Source: Thermosulfurimonas sp. (GTDB lineage Bacteria; Desulfobacterota; Thermodesulfobacteria; Thermodesulfobacteriales; Thermodesulfobacteriaceae). Taken from it: DNA of 6,929 nucleotides. The translations under genes were made by a program, and so were the position numbers. Below the pieces are notes generated by a model, which worked only from the letters and a program-made list of their open reading frames with translations, was not told where the DNA came from and made no database searches. Location of the stretch: assembly GCA_015487645.1 (NCBI GenBank), contig WFPH01000188.1, forward strand, positions 1 through 6,929, in the 5' to 3' direction. Positions 1 through 5,822 of this stretch are shown here, piece after piece; positions within the stretch are counted from its first letter, which is position 1, and every line of letters starts with the position of its first letter.

Positions 1-129
1 AAGGAGAAGCTCTCTCAGGTGAGACCCCGCTCCTTCGGCCAGGCCCTGAGAATCTCCGGAGTCACGCCAGCCGCCATCGCGGCCATTCAGGTTTATCTCC
101 GGAAACACGGTTATAGAAGCCAGGGCTAG
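1..129 (+). CDS. mnmG: MnmG (GidA) tRNA uridine-5-carboxymethylaminomethyl modification enzyme, C-terminal end only
   Basis: Frame 1 is open from the first base to a TAG at 127-129, giving the last 42 residues of a protein that begins outside the window. The segment VRPRSFGQALRISGVTPAAI closely matches the conserved MnmG C-terminus, where the family has a P-x-(S/T)-x-(G/A)-QA-(S/L)-RISGV-x-PA pattern. This tail belongs to the helical domain that contacts MnmE and tRNA. MnmG is a cytoplasmic FAD protein which, with MnmE, installs the (carboxymethyl)aminomethyl group on wobble U34 of certain tRNAs. The FAD-binding part lies upstream and cannot be seen. The gene ends 18 bases before rpoH on the same strand, and the promoter of rpoH must use its last codons. 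Identification rests on this short but distinctive tail. Confidence 0.9.
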   Translation, partial: KEKLSQVRPRSFGQALRISGVTPAAIAAIQVYLRKHGYRSQG

Positions 130-135
130 TTCGGG

Positions 136-141
136 TATAAT
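136..141 (+). promoter_or_regulatory. Consensus -10 box (TATAAT) in front of rpoH, predicted leaderless start
   Basis: A perfect TATAAT lies in the 18-base gap between mnmG and rpoH. Its last base is 6 nucleotides before the rpoH ATG, so normal spacing puts the transcription start on or next to the A of that ATG (148). No good -35 box is visible. TTATAG at 111-116 has a 19-base spacer and matches poorly, and there is no TG of an extended -10. A chance AT-rich hexamer is possible, but it is conspicuous in GC-rich surroundings. Confidence 0.6.
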
Positions 142-147
142 AGCTTC

Positions 148-1146
148 ATGGCTTCCAAGAAAAGACGCCCTAAGACCGAGAATCATCCCCCGACCAAAGG
201 TGAGCCTCAGGTCACGGAGACCGGTGAAGGGACTACCCTTCCGGTGCCTGCCCTGGAAGAAGATAAAACCCTGCCTTCGGCAGTTGATCCCTTACAGCGG
301 TATCTGGCGGAGATAAGCAAGTTCCCGCTTCTTTCCAGGGAAGAAGAGGAACGTATAGCCAAGGAATACTACGAGACCAAGGACCCCAGACTGGCCTACA
401 AACTGGTAACCTCCAATCTTCGTCTGGTGGTCAAGATTGCTCTTGAATTTCAGCAGTTTTGGAATCGCAATTTTCTGGATCTCATTCAGGAAGGCAATCT
501 GGGCTTGCTGCAGGCCGTGCGGAAATTCGATCCTTATCGCGGAGTCAAGTTTTCCTATTACGCTTCCTTCTGGATCAAGGCTTACATCCTCAAGTACATC
601 ATGGACAACTGGCGTTTGGTGAAGATCGGTACCACTCAGGCCCAGCGTAAACTTTTTTACAATCTCAAGAAGGAAAAGGAGCGCCTGGAGGCCCTGGGGT
701 TCAAGCCCACTTCCAAGCTGCTGGCCGAAAGGCTCCAGGTGAAAGAAAAAGACGTGATCGAGATGGAGCAGAGGCTTTCGGCCTCGGATGTGAGTCTTGA
801 GGCGCCTATTAAGGAGGATTCCGAGGACACCTATCGGGATTTCTTACGGGCACCCGGTCCTTCGGTGGAGGACAGCATTGCCCGGGACGAGGTCCTTACC
901 CGTTTTTCCCAAATCCTTAACGAGTTCGGCCGGACCCTCAAGGACAAGGAGAAGGTCATCTTTTATGAACGGCTCCTGGCCGAGGAACCCCTTACCCTTC
1001 AGGAGATCGGTAAACGTTTCGGGATCTCCCGGGAAAGGGTGCGCCAGATAGAGGAGAGGCTTCTACGTAAGCTACGGAAATACCTGGAGGAGAGATTGCC
1101 AGATGCGCACAACTATCCGCTGGCTCTGGAAGGGGCTACCGCTTAG
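148..1146 (+). CDS. rpoH: RpoH-type alternative sigma factor (heat-shock sigma-32 family)
   Basis: This is a 332-residue group-3 sigma-70 family protein that directs RNA polymerase to heat-shock-type promoters. Region 1.2 begins near residue 47 (DPLQRYLAEI). Region 2 includes DLIQEGNLGLLQAVRKFDP (111-129) and the promoter-melting segment around FSYYASFWIKAYI (135-147). QRKLFYNLK (166-174) closely matches the RpoH box QRKLFFNLR, which separates RpoH from RpoD and RpoS. Region 4.2 carries the helix-turn-helix LQEIGKRFGISRERVRQIE (284-302). E. coli RpoH has 284 residues. The extra length is mostly a charged, probably disordered N-terminus of about 45 residues, plus a short C-terminal tail encoded in the overlap with the next gene. 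The ATG at 148 has no Shine-Dalgarno but sits just downstream of TATAAT. An in-frame GTG at 244 is a weaker alternative start. The family assignment is strong; the regulon is unknown. Confidence 0.93.
   Translation: MASKKRRPKTENHPPTKGEPQVTETGEGTTLPVPALEEDKTLPSAVDPLQRYLAEISKFPLLSREEEERIAKEYYETKDPRLAYKLVTSNLRLVVKIALEFQQFWNRNFLDLIQEGNLGLLQAVRKFDPYRGVKFSYYASFWIKAYILKYIMDNWRLVKIGTTQAQRKLFYNLKKEKERLEALGFKPTSKLLAERLQVKEKDVIEMEQRLSASDVSLEAPIKEDSEDTYRDFLRAPGPSVEDSIARDEVLTRFSQILNEFGRTLKDKEKVIFYERLLAEEPLTLQEIGKRFGISRERVRQIEERLLRKLRKYLEERLPDAHNYPLALEGATA
1086..1093 (+). promoter_or_regulatory. Shine-Dalgarno for the TPR gene, inside rpoH
   Basis: GGAGGAGA ends 9 bases before the ATG at 1103, within the last codons of rpoH. 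It is one of the strongest ribosome binding sites in the window. It decides in favour of the ATG at 1103, which restores a complete signal peptide, over later in-frame starts after the rpoH stop codon. Confidence 0.75.
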
Positions 1147-2695
1147 TTTGCTAGCGTTGAGCCTGCTGGTGGTCTCGCCGGCCAGAGCGGGCCAAAAAGC
1201 CGAGGCTTATTACCACTTTTTGGTGGCAGTTAGGGCCTACCAGGAGGGACGCCTTTCCGAGGCCCGGAAGGAGCTTTACCGGGTCCTGCGAAAGGATCCC
1301 CGGGCCCTCTATCCCCGGAAGCTCCTGATAGAGATTTATGGACGCCAGGGGCAATATCAGAAGGCCGAAGCTATAGCCCGGAAGGCCTTGAAGCTGGCCC
1401 CCCGGGATCGTGAGCTGCGTTTGCTCCTGGCCAGGATTTACCTGGCCGAGAAACGCTTTGCCCGGGCCATCGTTACGCTGGAGAGGGTTCTGGAGGAAGA
1501 TCCCGGAAACGAAAGGGCCCTGGGTCTTCTCCTGAACGCCTATCTCGCCCAGAGGGATCTCTCCGGGGCGGTGGACTCCGTAGAGAGGCTCATCCGGGTT
1601 CACCCGGATTCGGTCTCGTTCTGGCTCCTCAAAGCCCGGCTGCTGGCCAAGGCCGATCAGCCCCTGAAGGCCAAGGAGAGCTATCTCAAAGCGGTTGAGC
1701 TTTCGGATTACCGTCTTGAGATCGTAATGGAGGCCGGCGAATTCCTGCGCAAGATAGGGGCTCTTAAGGAGGCCGAAGAGCTTTATCGCGCTTACCTTGA
1801 GCGGAATCCGGAGGACTACCATGCCCGGCAGGCCCTTCTGCAGATCCTGCTGGCTAGGGAAAAGTGGTCCGAGGCCGAGAAATTTCTACGGGAAACCCTG
1901 AAGAAATTTCCCGAAAAACCAGGATTCAGGTTCTTCCTGGGCCTGGTGTTGGAGAAGGAGGGGCATCTCGAGGAGGCCCTTGAGACCTACCGGGAGATTC
2001 CGCGGGGAGCCCCTTTCTACACCGAGGCCCTTCGAAGGATCTATGCCCTTACCCGTGAACTCAAGGGAGACGAAGCCGCGCTCTCTTTTCTGCAAACCCT
2101 GATCCAGGAAGGTCCTCAGGACCCTCAGATTTATTTCCTGGCGGCCACCGCCGCGGAAGAAATCGATCGGTGTGAAGAGGGCCTGAGATTCGCAGACCAG
2201 GGTCTAGCCCGTTTCCCGGATCATCGGGATCTGATCATTACCAAGGGACTGCTGCTTTCCTGTGTAGGAAAGCTTCGAGAGGCCCTGGAGCTGGTGGAGC
2301 CGTTGCTCGAAAGGTTCCCTGACGACCCGGTGATCTTGAACTTCGTGGGCTACACCTACGCCGAACTGGGGGAGAATCTGGACGAGGCCGAACAATATAT
2401 CCGCAAGGCCCTCAAGGCCCAGCCTGAGGCAGGCTACATCGTGGATAGCCTGGCCTGGGTTCTTTACAAAAAGGGACGTCTCGAGGAGGCCCTCCGTGAG
2501 ATCGAAAGGGCCGTAAGATTGTCTTCAGGGGACGCGGTGATCCTGGAACACAAGGGTGATATCCTTCGGGCCCTGGGGAAGGAGCGGCAGGCCTGCGAGG
2601 TTTACCGGGAGGCTCTTACCCGGGCCAGCCACCGGCGAGACAGAGAACGCATAGAGAAAAAGGTCTCGGAGTGTCCAGGGGACTCCTCGTCCTGA
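1103..2695 (+). CDS. Secreted tetratricopeptide-repeat (TPR) protein, possibly LbcA-like
   Basis: The product has 530 residues. It opens with a Sec signal peptide: a basic start (MRTTIRWLWK), a Leu-rich core and a cleavage site SPARA|GQ after about residue 29. There is no lipobox cysteine, so it should be periplasmic. The rest is about 13 degenerate TPR units of roughly 34 residues, from about 34 to 511. They show the usual A/G/Y/A/P spacing, for example YQKAEAIARKALKLAP (85-100) and LEEALREIERAV (460-471). The segment LNFVGYTYAELGENLDEAE (412-430) followed by IVDSLAWVLYKKGRLEEAL (446-464) is typical of proteobacterial TPR proteins such as Pseudomonas LbcA. Pseudomonas LbcA is encoded beside lolB and delivers substrates to the protease CtpA. 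The gene overlaps rpoH by 44 bases and a LolB-like gene by 25. TPR proteins are scaffolds; the partner here is unknown and the LbcA link is inference from motif and neighbour. Confidence 0.85.
   Translation: MRTTIRWLWKGLPLSLLALSLLVVSPARAGQKAEAYYHFLVAVRAYQEGRLSEARKELYRVLRKDPRALYPRKLLIEIYGRQGQYQKAEAIARKALKLAPRDRELRLLLARIYLAEKRFARAIVTLERVLEEDPGNERALGLLLNAYLAQRDLSGAVDSVERLIRVHPDSVSFWLLKARLLAKADQPLKAKESYLKAVELSDYRLEIVMEAGEFLRKIGALKEAEELYRAYLERNPEDYHARQALLQILLAREKWSEAEKFLRETLKKFPEKPGFRFFLGLVLEKEGHLEEALETYREIPRGAPFYTEALRRIYALTRELKGDEAALSFLQTLIQEGPQDPQIYFLAATAAEEIDRCEEGLRFADQGLARFPDHRDLIITKGLLLSCVGKLREALELVEPLLERFPDDPVILNFVGYTYAELGENLDEAEQYIRKALKAQPEAGYIVDSLAWVLYKKGRLEEALREIERAVRLSSGDAVILEHKGDILRALGKERQACEVYREALTRASHRRDRERIEKKVSECPGDSSS
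2657..2663 (+). promoter_or_regulatory. Shine-Dalgarno for the LolB-like gene, inside the TPR gene
   Basis: AAAAAGG ends 7 bases before the GTG at 2671 and lies in the last codons of the TPR gene. Together with the lipoprotein signal that begins at this GTG, it supports the non-ATG start and suggests translational coupling to the upstream gene. Confidence 0.5.
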
Positions 2696-3318
2696 TTTTC
2701 CTTTTTGTCTTTGGTTGTGCCCGGCAGCCGATCCGGATCCCGGAAGACCTCTGGACTTCCTTTCCGTATTACCGGGCTCTGGTCTCATACCGGCTACATC
2801 TTTCCGGGAAAACCTACCGTGGAAGGGCCATCCTTCTGGCGCAAGCGGGTCGCCTCTATGCCGAGGGTTTCTCTCCTTTCGGCGGGGCCCTTTTTTCCCT
2901 TTGGCTAGAGGGAGGGCGGCTGACCTGGATCCTATACCCCCAGGGGAAGGCGGCCAGATTCATCCTGGTTCCGGAAAGCCCCAGGCTTTCGGAGCTCTGG
3001 CCTTATTTCCTTCTGGGAAAAATCCCCCGGTCTCTCAGGGACGAACTGATGGCCACCGGGAGGCTCTCTCTGGGAAAAGGATATTCCCTGAAGCTCGGGT
3101 CTTCTCCTTTCGAGATAGAACTGGCTTACCTGGGACGGAGTTTTCTCAAAGTCTGGCCGGAGGGGCCACGGGTGCGCCTTTCCCTGGGCCTCATCCGAGG
3201 CGAGCTTGAGCTTAAGATAAAGAGGTTTGAGGCCATCCGCGAGGAGATACCGCTTCCTCCGGCTCTGCCGGAAACGGTCCTTGACCTCAGGCAGTATCTG
3301 AGGGTTTCCGGGGATTAG
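2671..3318 (+). CDS. LolB-like outer-membrane lipoprotein
   Basis: The product has 215 residues and starts at GTG. The N-terminus MSRGLLVLIFLFVFGC is a lipoprotein signal with lipobox VFGC, making Cys16 the lipidated residue. Residue +2 is Ala rather than Asp, so the lipoprotein should go to the outer membrane by the E. coli rule. The mature part looks like an all-beta LolA/LolB-type fold. It alternates short strands (ALVSYRLHLSGKTYRGRAIL at 36-55, RLYAEGFSPFGGALFSLWLE at 61-80, GRLTWILYPQGKAARFIL at 82-99). The 'GFSPFGGALFSL' stretch resembles the 'GPFG..L..L' found in LolB-like and DUF4292-like proteins. LolB accepts lipoproteins from periplasmic LolA and inserts them into the outer membrane; E. 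coli LolB is of similar length. Lying next to a TPR gene matches the lbcA-lolB order, but no ispE follows. Sequence conservation is weak, so the fold is more certain than the exact function. Confidence 0.68.
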   Translation: MSRGLLVLIFLFVFGCARQPIRIPEDLWTSFPYYRALVSYRLHLSGKTYRGRAILLAQAGRLYAEGFSPFGGALFSLWLEGGRLTWILYPQGKAARFILVPESPRLSELWPYFLLGKIPRSLRDELMATGRLSLGKGYSLKLGSSPFEIELAYLGRSFLKVWPEGPRVRLSLGLIRGELELKIKRFEAIREEIPLPPALPETVLDLRQYLRVSGD

Positions 3319-4532
3319 GCCGGTTTTCTGATGAATTCCAGCTCTTCCACCGCCATGGGCGTAGCCCGCCGCACCCTGATCTCCCAGTTCCGGTAGCGCA
3401 GGGTCTCCCCGGCCTGGGGAATACGTCCGGCCAGTTTCAGGACAAAGCCGCCCACGGTTTCATATTCTCCGTCCGGGATCTCGAGCCCGATCTCCCGGGC
3501 CTTTTCCACCTCCATGAAGGCCTTGATCAGGAAGCGCCCCTCCCCGAGTTTGCGGTAGGGAACGAGATCTCGTTCGAGTTCGTCCAGGAAGTCCCCTAGG
3601 ACCTCTTCCATGAGGTCCTCCAGGGTCACAATCCCGACCGCCGCTCCGTATTCGTCGACCACCACCACATAGTCCTCTCCGGTCTTCTGCATCTCCGAGA
3701 GGGCCTCGGCGGCCGGTTTGAACTCCGGAAGATATTTGGCCGGTCTTACGTAAGCCGAAAGAGGACTTTCCGGAGGGGCATCCAGGAGGTCCTGGGCCCT
3801 CACCACCCCGATGAGATTGTAAACCCGGTTCCGAAAGATCGGTATCCGGGAAAAGCCGTGATGGGCGAAGATCCGCAGGGCTTCCTCTACCCGGGCGGTC
3901 TCCGGGAGCATCTTGAGCCTTATCAGGGGTACCATGACCTGATCCACGGTCTTTTCTGCGAACTCAAAGAGCCGGGTGAGGGCCCGCTTTTCGATGGGCT
4001 CAAGGTGGTCTTCGGTGGCGAGCAACCCTTTGAGCTCTTCCCGGAGGATTCTGGGCAGGGGCTTTTCGGAAAGCCCGAGGACCTCGAAGGTTTTCCTGAC
4101 CAGGGAGGAAACGAGCCATACTAGTGGAAGCAGTAACCTGGAGAGGAGATAAAGAGGCGGAGCGAGCAAGGGGGCGAGCGTGGTGGCCCTGGCCCGGGCC
4201 ACATTTTTGGGGATGATCTGTCCGAAAAGAAGCATGCTCGGGGGTAGCCCCAGAAAGGCTATGAGAGGGCCATACCGGGGGAAAAGTTCTAGAAGGAAAC
4301 CGGTAGTAAAGACCCCGTTGGCGATCACACAGAGATTGAGACCCAGGAGGGTGGTGGTAAGGAGTTTCTCGGGTTCCTTGAGGAGGGCCAGGGCCAGACG
4401 CGCGCCTAAGTGTTTGCGGGCCATGGCTCCCAGGCGGGCCTCCCCTGCGGAAAGAATGGCGATCTCGGCCGCAGCAAAAAAGGCCTCGCCCAGAAGGAGG
4501 ACCAGGAAGACCAGGCTAGCTATGAGTTTCAT
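3315..4532 (-). CDS. CNNM/CorC (HlyC/CorC) family transporter with CBS domains, second gene of pair
   Basis: This 405-residue inner-membrane protein has the full family architecture. A DUF21/CNNM membrane domain (about 1-155) has hydrophobic segments near 3-20, 58-80, 88-105 and 120-146. It is followed by a CBS pair (about 195-312) with the hallmark VVVDEYGAAVGIVTLEDLME (290-309), and a CorC_HlyC domain (about 325-402). Characterised relatives transport or gate Mg2+ efflux, with ATP or AMP bound by the CBS pair; the substrate here is not proven. The pore motif usually written GE(I/V)xPK reads GQIIPK (104-109), so the acidic residue is lost. The ATG at 4530-4532 lies inside the end of the upstream paralogue (17-base overlap), with GGAAA ending 9 bases before it. 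Its TAA shares two bases with the TAG of the convergent lipoprotein gene. Confidence 0.88.
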   Translation of the reverse strand: MKLIASLVFLVLLLGEAFFAAAEIAILSAGEARLGAMARKHLGARLALALLKEPEKLLTTTLLGLNLCVIANGVFTTGFLLELFPRYGPLIAFLGLPPSMLLFGQIIPKNVARARATTLAPLLAPPLYLLSRLLLPLVWLVSSLVRKTFEVLGLSEKPLPRILREELKGLLATEDHLEPIEKRALTRLFEFAEKTVDQVMVPLIRLKMLPETARVEEALRIFAHHGFSRIPIFRNRVYNLIGVVRAQDLLDAPPESPLSAYVRPAKYLPEFKPAAEALSEMQKTGEDYVVVVDEYGAAVGIVTLEDLMEEVLGDFLDELERDLVPYRKLGEGRFLIKAFMEVEKAREIGLEIPDGEYETVGGFVLKLAGRIPQAGETLRYRNWEIRVRRATPMAVEELEFIRKPA

Positions 4533-5775
4533 CTTCCAATTTTTCCACTAATAGGGTCTCTATCCGACGGTCTTTGAGGGCCTCCACCCGGAAACGGAAA
4601 CCGAACCCCTTGACCTCGGCCCCCTCTTCGGGGAGCTCTCCGAAGAGGTGGAGCACCAGACTGGCCAGGGTCTGGAACTCTTCCTCCGGCAGTTCGCCCC
4701 CGGTCTCCCGGTTGAAGTCTTCGATCTGCACCCAGCCTTTGACCAGATAGCGCCCGGGGTCAAGCCTTTTGATGGGCGGCTCTTTGGCTTCCTTCTCCTG
4801 GTAGATCTCTCCGAATAGTTCCTCTAGAACGTCCTCCAGGGTGACCAGGCCGCTTATCTGCCCGTACTCATTGACCACCAGGGCCAGTTTGAGCCGCCGG
4901 CGCTGGAATTCCTCCAGGAGTTTCCGCACCCGGGTCCTTTCCGGCACGAAAAAGGGCGGACGGACGATCTCTGAAAGCCGAACGGTCTTCTTTCCCAGGC
5001 GGGCCTTGATGAGATCCTGAATGTAAAGGACCCCCACCAGGTTGTCGAGTTCCCCGCGGTAGACCGGAATCTTCCGGAAAGGGGCCTTCTTCAAACGGGA
5101 GAGCAACTCGGGTGTGACCTCCTGGTCTTCCAGGGCCCAGATCTCTTTCCTGGGGGTCATGATGGCCGAGACCGGGGTCTCCTCGGTCTCGAAGAGACCG
5201 TAAACAAAAAGGCGCTCTTCGGGCCGGAGCGCTCCCGAATGATAGGCCTCCTCCACCAGGCGCTTGATTTCTTCTTCCGCCGGAAATCCTCTAGAGGTTC
5301 CTCCACGGAGGCCGACAGCCCGAAAGAAGATCTGGGCCACCGCAAGCAGCCCGAAACGCAGGGGTGCCAGGAGGATCTCGGCTATCCTCAGGGGACGCGA
5401 GACGGCGCAGGCCACCTGTTCCCTGAACTTGAATCCCAAGACCTTGGGAAAAAGATCTCCCCAGAGGAAAAGAAGCGCGCTCATGAGGGGATAGGCCAAC
5501 CATTTTCCCAGGCTTCCCAGACTCTGATAGAAGAACCAGCTCGCCAGGGCGGAAGAGAGAATGTCGGCGATCTCGTTGCCCATGAGAACCGTGGTCAAGA
5601 CCTTTTGAGGGTCTCGCAAGATCTCCGCCGCCAACCGGCAGGAGGCCCGAGAGCTCTTCCTAAGCTTACCGATTTCCAGACGGCTGAGAGAGAAAAGGGC
5701 TGTCTCCGAACAGGTAAAAAAGGAGGAAAGCAGGATGAAGATCGTGATCAGCAGCCAGGCCAGCCAGGGATCCAA
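4516..5775 (-). CDS. CNNM/CorC (HlyC/CorC) family transporter with CBS domains, first gene of pair
   Basis: This 419-residue paralogue of the downstream gene has the same order: DUF21/CNNM membrane domain (about 1-170), CBS pair (about 200-320) and CorC_HlyC domain (about 333-412). Family landmarks are FFTCSETALFSLSRLE (19-34) in the first helix, GNEIAD (66-71), GDLFPK (106-111, where most members have GE-x-x-PK), MTPR (206-209) at the entry to the CBS pair, and NEYGQISGLVTLEDVLEELF (302-321). The start codon is TTG at 5773-5775. A stop lies in frame just upstream and the resulting MDPWLAWLLI is typical of the family, so I accept it. GGGAGGG (5787-5793) precedes it with an 11-base gap, slightly long. 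The likely role is inner-membrane divalent cation (Mg2+ or Co2+) transport or tolerance. The gene starts a two-gene operon and is divergent from the AI-2E gene. Confidence 0.88.
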   Translation of the reverse strand: MDPWLAWLLITIFILLSSFFTCSETALFSLSRLEIGKLRKSSRASCRLAAEILRDPQKVLTTVLMGNEIADILSSALASWFFYQSLGSLGKWLAYPLMSALLFLWGDLFPKVLGFKFREQVACAVSRPLRIAEILLAPLRFGLLAVAQIFFRAVGLRGGTSRGFPAEEEIKRLVEEAYHSGALRPEERLFVYGLFETEETPVSAIMTPRKEIWALEDQEVTPELLSRLKKAPFRKIPVYRGELDNLVGVLYIQDLIKARLGKKTVRLSEIVRPPFFVPERTRVRKLLEEFQRRRLKLALVVNEYGQISGLVTLEDVLEELFGEIYQEKEAKEPPIKRLDPGRYLVKGWVQIEDFNRETGGELPEEEFQTLASLVLHLFGELPEEGAEVKGFGFRFRVEALKDRRIETLLVEKLEDETHS

Positions 5776-5786
5776 GGGTGTGTCTT

Positions 5787-5793
5787 CCCTCCC
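5787..5793 (-). promoter_or_regulatory. Shine-Dalgarno for the first CNNM gene (TTG start)
   Basis: On the minus strand this reads GGGAGGG, ending 11 bases before the TTG at 5775. The gap is longer than ideal, but no other start codon lies between it and the conserved first helix, and an in-frame TAA blocks upstream starts. Confidence 0.5.
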
Positions 5794-5813
5794 GCAAGCT
5801 TATCCGGTAAAAA

Positions 5814-5820
5814 GATAATA
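5814..5820. promoter_or_regulatory. Overlapping divergent -10-like boxes between the CNNM operon and the AI-2E gene
   Basis: The 47-base gap 5776-5822 must hold promoters for both directions unless one lies in coding sequence. GATAAT (5814-5819, plus strand) lies 3 bases before the ATG of the AI-2E gene. The same bases read TATTAT (5820-5815) on the minus strand, 5 of 6 matches to consensus, which would give the CNNM mRNA a leader of roughly 30 bases. No clear -35 box is visible for either direction. Confidence 0.35.
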
Positions 5821-5822
5821 CC

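Noticed and set aside
111..116. TTATAG as a -35 box for rpoH
   Set aside because: The match to TTGACA is poor and the 19-base spacer is unfavourable, so it is mentioned only as a weak candidate.
1151..1822. A 223-codon open frame on the minus strand under the TPR gene
   Set aside because: It is antisense to a clearly coding repeat protein, has Gly/Leu/Gln/Pro-rich shadow composition, no recognisable domain, and arises from the codon bias of the real gene.
1202..2635. Recurrent short motifs such as GAGGCCCT and AAGGCC along the TPR gene
   Set aside because: They reflect repeated Glu-Ala-Leu and Lys-Ala codons of the TPR consensus, not a DNA repeat element.
3308..3327. Possible weak terminator at the convergent junction (CCGG, 8-base loop, CCGG, TTTT)
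   Set aside because: The stem is only four base pairs and cannot be extended, which is too weak for an intrinsic terminator.
4191..4200. Perfect 10-base palindrome GGCCCGGGCC
   Set aside because: It lies inside the second CNNM gene over Ala-Arg codons; GC-rich coding sequence readily gives such palindromes, and no repeat or regulatory context is seen.
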